The position numbers and the translations under genes were made by a program. From Lutacidiplasma sp049802875 (GTDB lineage: Archaea; Thermoplasmatota; Thermoplasmata; Lutacidiplasmatales; UBA184), in the NCBI GenBank assembly GCA_049802875.1, contig JBARNH010000036.1, positions 13,487 to 77,486 of the forward strand: a DNA stretch of 64,000 nt. Reading direction: 5' to 3'. Position 1 is the stretch's first letter, and every line of letters begins with the position of its first letter. The notes below the pieces were generated by a model that was not told the origin of the DNA, did no database searches, and saw only the letters and a program-made list of their open reading frames with translations. This document shows, one piece after another, positions 60,901 through 64,000 of this stretch.

Positions 60901-61336
60901 GGATAGTGCCGGTAGTATTGCTCAGTCCAAAGTAGCCTACTCCCATGGGTGCGGGTGCGATGGAATAGAGCGGCGTGACGCTACCGCCAGTGGAACTCAG
61001 CGGAGGAGCTTGATGAAGATTTGGCGGGTGGATCAACGAGGGATTGTGGCCGCTCGCGGCGAACGCCTTCTCGTCCGCGGCGACGGTGGCCCCGAGATTC
61101 GCGTTCGTCCCGAATACCTGCGCGGCGGGTCCCGACGGGGACGAACTCGCTGTGGCGACGGTGGTTGACGCGCCCAGAATCGCGGGCGAGCTCATGGGGA
61201 GCGGTGCGGCGGTCGGGGATGACGCCGACGCGACGCCGGATCCAAGCATGCACAGGGCGACGACGACCGCCCCAAGAATTGGCAGTAGGCTCCGCACCTT
61301 CGACGCGCGCTTCACCAAGGGTAGGTTATACGCCAC
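57959..61336 (-). CDS. Giant thermopsin-family (A5) exoprotein
   Basis: The 1125-residue protein has a signal peptide (VRSLLPILGAVVVALCMLGS). From about residue 121 it has the thermopsin-like region: GVGYFGLSNTTGTIQNTTVN, NAVLTNVTIFGQTSFYN and EFWMQNYIEYVPGNHSLQIG, DEVWNFSNPTASWG. Thermopsins are acid-active secreted proteases with a poorly defined catalytic site. Beyond that domain come about 500 residues including a beta-helix-like stretch (NDLFAGNTFRVSDGGLEL, VVWGNTFAP), and a C-terminal PEGA-like domain starting at KTTFRETGLPASARATAF. Thermopsin itself is about a third this size. The GTG start at 61336 has a TATA box 25-32 bases upstream. Confidence 0.85.
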   Translation of the reverse strand: MAYNLPLVKRASKVRSLLPILGAVVVALCMLGSGVASASSPTAAPLPMSSPAILGASTTVATASSSPSGPAAQVFGTNANLGATVAADEKAFAASGHNPSLIHPPNLHQAPPLSSTGGSVTPLYSIAPAPMGVGYFGLSNTTGTIQNTTVNTTSLAGTYSTGDPLGTQTEEFDVSTGSSYYDIQPAHDSYGAQLNAVLTNVTIFGQTSFYNPSDPAAPTGCPGYAGNPETGPAPCPNEFWMQNYIEYVPGNHSLQIGDEVWNFSNPTASWGAPFGGSNADENSVVGFGSVADGLYYLTNTPSEYGPTITISYPFTLALFINITRGPCHTDTVPGTGVPSCTADGSTVSTTEPVNEIFFNYSVWKTPSQPCPTGDTCTGQHVCPATEPYPGVVCGEYDDLFFNSVDPATPTVGVPAYGPQGRIGSAVIQANGSAYDPVGLTNDYEFDYGIGSDDGDTNGVAYANGTVGIDYCAQADTLPGGQCAAYSTTPAAYDFGGETGETSTGEVGYWSPQESPTGAGLFTGAGAPLAHQVTGPSLLLGLWNMSGRAYPHGSGDFPLSYAHISPANAWVGIAAGAGVTSQSQFQVAPTFGWYSYWKGSGGAPSETALGPDLYLPAGVYTIEVLLSGYNPFIGNVDLSKSGKAPVISLTRNPATGVYTPLWAFSSTDLANISTNSGGFGVGSVGNQYHLDHAAPTVGGPFGVAGSLSWLFSNLNDYLFTVWIGEFLNSTTAYAQSNPAASFLMEYPSWQYSSLNYFGVPTTDQFQLYFFHVQNFTLAGTHGIYSWANYEAFPIFSVVCNGCKNDLFAGNTFRVSDGGLELTGGGTNAPSGASVASTRNVVWGNTFAPAPQPAYPGLIPPSDSLSVTESFDRVYNNAFDAHDGMDATVFSSAAYSDWWNATCQSGYSPLSGGAYPGAIVCEPLSYSQTVNGFQLTGSIVGSHFQGGNFWAAYGNEWNPYANIPFKDRRASLTGPGGIQSTTAPFAGDYAPLITTTVYKTTFRETGLPASARATAFEVQILGAGGTPFLWYNSSATNTAPGGCKPGTICVNFYAPNGKYEFQVLSTTLSGTTYEPHPAKGTFKIVGSPAATVKIVFSAAPSAAPLAAASAGGSISLTTPASARRAAE

Positions 61337-61360
61337 GGCATTCCGCCAACGGCCCCCCCT

Positions 61361-61368
61361 AAATAAGC
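61361..61368 (-). promoter_or_regulatory. TATA-like box of the thermopsin-family gene
   Basis: On the minus strand GCTTATTT lies 25-32 bases upstream of the GTG start at 61336, supporting that start and a leaderless mRNA. Confidence 0.5.
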
Positions 61369-61482
61369 GATTTCGACCTCAACCGGGGGCCCGGGCCGCG
61401 ATCCTTGGCCGAGCTCCACCGCCTTGGGCCGGGGTTCGACGACTCTCTGCGAGCGCGCACCTTCCAGCTCCGTTGAAAGCTA

Positions 61483-61514
61483 CTTATGCCCCATAAGCAC
61501 TTACGGGGCATAAG
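61483..61514 (+). promoter_or_regulatory. Two adjacent 15-bp palindromes at the ATPase start
   Basis: CTTATG-CCC-CATAAG (61483-61497) is a perfect palindrome. A second near-copy, CTTACG-GGG-CATAAG (61500-61514, one mismatch), follows with 17 bases between centres and ends two bases before the ATG at 61517. The outer arms also pair across the block (CTTATGCCCC with GGGGCATAAG). If the mRNA is leaderless, the palindromes cover the TATA region and transcription start, as expected for a repressor operator. Confidence 0.6.
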
Positions 61515-61516
61515 CA

Positions 61517-62638
61517 ATGTCCCTCTTCGATCTCGCTCCCAAGGAATCCCCCGACGCCCTCTTCGGTCGGGGCGCAGAAGTCGCGGAGCTTACTCGCCTG
61601 GTGGAGGCCCGTCGGTGGGTCGTCGTACTCGGACCACGAATGGTGGGAAAGACGAGTCTAGTGAAGGCGGTTCGGTCGCGACTACACCGCCCGGGTGCCT
61701 ACGTCAACCTTTGGGGCGTCCGCAGCGTTCAGGGACTGGTCGAGGGTCTGATCAGCGGGCTCAACGAATCGGCGTCCTTGCGAGCCCGCCTCACGCGGGC
61801 GGCCCGGAGCGTGGAGGGCATTTCGGCTGGTCCCGCGGGGCTCAGTGTCGCCGCGTCCCGTCCGCCGCTGAAGACCGCGTGGGATCTCTTGAACCTCCTC
61901 GGCACGGAGACTCGAGATTGCCTGGTCGTGCTCGATGAGCTTCAAGAGCTCTCGGCTAACTCGGGAGCCCTGCTCAAGCTCCTAGGCAATGTCTTCAACA
62001 CGCGTCCCAACATTGTGTTCGTATTTACCGGTTCATTGGTCGGACTGTCCCGCACGTTGCTCGAACCCACGAACGATTCCCCTCTGTACGGGCGGGCCCC
62101 GGTCTCCCTGACGCTCGGGCCGTTCGAACGAACAACCAGCACTCAGTTCCTCCTCCGGGGTGCCAGGGATGCCTCAGTCTCGATCTCAACGGAGCAGATC
62201 GAATCGGCCCTGAACGGCCCGCTCGACGGCACCCCCGGCTGGCTGACGCTGTACGGGAATCATGTGGCGGTGCAGCGACTCCCACCGGAGCAAGCGTTAG
62301 CCGAGACGGTTCGTGAGGGAAAGAAGGCTGCAGAGGCCGATATCGCGCGCTTCCTTTCCTCGAGAGATGCGTCGTTGCACTGGCCGGCGTTGAAGGTGAT
62401 CGCTGCGGGGGCGTCCTGGGGAGCCGTCCGAGACTTCATGGCCCGCTCGACCGGCGAGAACGTCAACGATGGGAAGGTCCAGCGCGTCCTTCGTGCCCTA
62501 GAGTCGGCGTATCTCGCGCGGCAGACCGAGGGGAGATACGAGATCCTCGATCCGATGATCCGTACGTACCTCGTGGAGGCGGTGCGACCGCCCAAGATGG
62601 GGAATCCCTACCTCGGCCGGACTCGCCACTCGAGGTAG
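61517..62638 (+). CDS. AAA ATPase of the archaeal ATPase (ATPase_2/STAND-like) family
   Basis: The 373-residue protein has Walker A GPRMVGKTS (residues 39-47) and Walker B CLVVLDELQEL with D140-E141, preceded by the family-typical FGRGAEVAELTRLVEARRWV. A GRAPVSLTLGPFERTTSTQF segment and a C-terminal winged-helix-like part (DGKVQRVLRALESAYLARQT then EILDPMIRTYLVEA) follow. Such ATPases are widespread in archaea, often in variable numbers, and their role is not settled. The palindromes at its start suggest it, or a partner, autoregulates. No nuclease partner is adjacent. Confidence 0.85.
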   Translation: MSLFDLAPKESPDALFGRGAEVAELTRLVEARRWVVVLGPRMVGKTSLVKAVRSRLHRPGAYVNLWGVRSVQGLVEGLISGLNESASLRARLTRAARSVEGISAGPAGLSVAASRPPLKTAWDLLNLLGTETRDCLVVLDELQELSANSGALLKLLGNVFNTRPNIVFVFTGSLVGLSRTLLEPTNDSPLYGRAPVSLTLGPFERTTSTQFLLRGARDASVSISTEQIESALNGPLDGTPGWLTLYGNHVAVQRLPPEQALAETVREGKKAAEADIARFLSSRDASLHWPALKVIAAGASWGAVRDFMARSTGENVNDGKVQRVLRALESAYLARQTEGRYEILDPMIRTYLVEAVRPPKMGNPYLGRTRHSR

Positions 62639-62674
62639 TCGTGGACTCCATGTGGGCGACCACGTCCCTCCGGC

Positions 62675-63424
62675 TCAGGCGTTTTGGTAGGCCCGTGCGC
62701 CCTCGATCAGGAATCGGACGTCCGACGCGAGCGAGATAAATCGGAAGCCAGAATCCAACGCCCTTCGCTTTTCGTCGGGGTTGATCACCAGCGTCCCCGG
62801 AATCTTTCCGTATCGCTCAGATACTTCGACGACCCGGCGCATCGAGTCGAGGACCTTCGAGTTCCCGCGGTCGTCCAGCAGGCCCAGGCTCAGCGTCAGA
62901 TCTTGAGGGCCTACAAAGAGCATGTCGACCCCTTCCACCCGGGCGATCTCCTCCAGATGGTCCAACGCCTCCTTGGTCTCGATCTGGACGCCGACTAAAA
63001 TCTCCGCGTTCGCGGTCCGCAGATAACTGGACAGCTCCGCGCCGTAGCGCGAGGCGGCTGCTGCGGCAGCGCCCCGGACCCCCTCGGGGGGGTACTTTGC
63101 GAACGAGACCGCGGTTCGGGCCTGGGCTTCGGTGTTGACCAAGGGCACGAGGATTCCGAGCGCCCCAGCGTCGAGCGCCTGCTTTTCCAGATACTGGTCC
63201 ACGTTCCCTACCCGTACGAGCGGGGTAGGGCCATCTCCACTCAACAAGGAGACCATCGCCGCGAGCGTTTCGGGGTTCACCGGGGCGTGCTCAGTGTCGA
63301 TCATGAACCAGTCGAACCCAAGCCCCTTGAGCGCGTCCAAACAGAGGGGGGACGACGACGAGACCCAAGTCCCAAAGCTGGGGGCCTTGGTCGAATGGAG
63401 TCTGGCCTTCAACGGATTCTTCAC
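62675..63424 (-). CDS. HpcH/HpaI-family aldolase
   Basis: The 249-residue protein is a class II pyruvate aldolase of the HpcH/HpaI/2-keto-3-deoxy-L-rhamnonate group. It has FDWFMIDTEHAPVNPETL with the catalytic His, LVRVGNVDQYLEKQALDAGA, VGVQIETKEALDHLEEI with the metal-binding Glu, and DMLFVGPQDLTLSLG with the metal-binding Asp. It would cleave or form 2-keto-3-deoxy sugar acids. I chose GTG at 63424, supported by a CTTAACG promoter patch about 30 bases upstream; the frame is open to 63562 but that part looks non-coding. Confidence 0.88.
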   Translation of the reverse strand: MKNPLKARLHSTKAPSFGTWVSSSSPLCLDALKGLGFDWFMIDTEHAPVNPETLAAMVSLLSGDGPTPLVRVGNVDQYLEKQALDAGALGILVPLVNTEAQARTAVSFAKYPPEGVRGAAAAAASRYGAELSSYLRTANAEILVGVQIETKEALDHLEEIARVEGVDMLFVGPQDLTLSLGLLDDRGNSKVLDSMRRVVEVSERYGKIPGTLVINPDEKRRALDSGFRFISLASDVRFLIEGARAYQNA

Positions 63425-63646
63425 GGGATCCGTGTTTCGGAATATTCCTGGCGCGTTAAGCTTTCTAGAATGTCCTGGGCTTGACCGAGCCGTCCACCCC
63501 CCTCCCGGGGCGGGTCTGCCCGGATGCGGTTCGTCATTGCCGGATGCAAGTAATCGTCCCAATCGGGTTGCCGTTGAAAGGGTTCCGGCCCCCCGGTACT
63601 TAGGGAGCCGGGCGGTGTCAATCCGCAGTTTCTAACTTGGTCACCT

Positions 63647-64000
63647 CTACGCGGACGGTACCAGTCCGTTGCCCGTGTCCAGGTAGAAGAGGTCGTCCAG
63701 TCCCGCGCCGGAAGACGTCAGTTGGGTGCTAAAGCTGGACAGGTTCATCCATGGTGCCACAGCCCAGTAACCGGCGGTCTCGTACTGCCAGACATACAAC
63801 CCGAGCGCCCGCCCGATCTGGGAGATCATCGCGTAGAGGACTCCCTGCAGGGTGACGTTCGCCGTGTGCGTGACCAGGTTGTTGCCGAACAGCATCGCCT
63901 GGTACGCCGTTCCCTGACACTGCTGCGGGATCCCCGGGTTCGCGGAGGCAAAGGCGGACCACTCCCCGAAGTCGGTCGGGCCGTAGTCGGGGCAGCCGCC
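63647..64000 (-). CDS. C-terminal end of a probable ABC-type substrate-binding protein (cut by window end)
   Basis: The frame is open to the window edge, so the gene starts beyond 64000. The visible 117 residues include QCQGTAYQAMLFGNN, TLQGVLYAMISQIGRALGL and YVWQYETAGYWAVAPWMNLS. This resembles the C-terminus of family-5 extracellular solute-binding proteins for peptides or nickel, where a late aromatic stretch packs against the ligand. No membrane anchor is in the visible part. It is a partial call, so family assignment is tentative. Confidence 0.5.
   Translation of the reverse strand, partial: GGCPDYGPTDFGEWSAFASANPGIPQQCQGTAYQAMLFGNNLVTHTANVTLQGVLYAMISQIGRALGLYVWQYETAGYWAVAPWMNLSSFSTQLTSSGAGLDDLFYLDTGNGLVPSA

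Noticed and set aside
1..64000. tRNA, rRNA and CRISPR arrays
   Set aside because: I looked for tRNA T-arm signatures (GGTTCRA and its complement in context), rRNA-like stretches and short direct repeats with unique spacers; none was convincing. DNA repeats seen are within protein repeat genes.

Overview
The window looks like a GC-rich archaeal chromosome, most likely a terrestrial, acid-associated member of Thermoplasmatota. This rests on an archaeal TATA-binding protein gene (41488-42165), a thermopsin-family (A5) exoprotein (57959-61336), large surface proteins built from GLPSGTxWSVTL-type repeats, and many TATA-like boxes 25-35 bases ahead of start codons, which suggests mostly leaderless mRNAs. 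The taxon is inferred from gene content; there is no rRNA or tRNA gene in the window.

Left end (1-8200): the C-terminal part of a dihydrolipoamide dehydrogenase overlaps lipB. An NAD(P)-binding epimerase-like gene, a nuclease-like HsdR-N protein and small genes follow. Then come an ArsR/AHSA1 pair facing a VOC-fold gene, a VIT1/CCC1 iron/manganese transporter, a 14-TM drug exporter and a Nudix hydrolase.

Glycan region (8300-28920): this holds sugar kinase (HddA-like), nucleotidyltransferases, RmlA/RmlC/RmlD-like enzymes, an epimerase, GDP-mannose 4,6-dehydratase, three family-2 glycosyltransferases including a DPM1-like one, two GT-C-type membrane proteins and an FkbM methyltransferase. Nudix hydrolases and a nine-repeat surface protein lie between them. 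Together they should make activated sugars, load them on lipid carriers and decorate the surface proteins encoded nearby. Several of the sugar enzymes carry substitutions at residues that are normally catalytic.

Middle (29100-43800): a possible structured RNA behind a strong TATA box, a PH-like protein, a PD-(D/E)XK nuclease-like gene, a GYD protein, an HxlR regulator, a 1664-residue repeat surface protein, an NHL-repeat exoprotein, a cystathionine gamma-synthase-type enzyme, tbp and a methyltransferase.

Right part (43850-64000): a second copy of a two-gene module (GT-C membrane protein plus a one-TM extracytoplasmic protein with a GATase-like core; the first copy is at 21494-24090) and a soluble relative of the partner. 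A beta-helix exoprotein, two tandem paralogous 865/870-residue surface proteins, a membrane protein/double winged-helix pair and the giant thermopsin follow. An AAA ATPase with two palindromic operator-like sites at its start codon, an HpcH/HpaI aldolase and the end of an ABC-type binding protein close the window.

The most promising undescribed element is the duplicated GT-C/partner module. The palindromic ATPase promoter, the tbp promoter and the candidate RNA come next.
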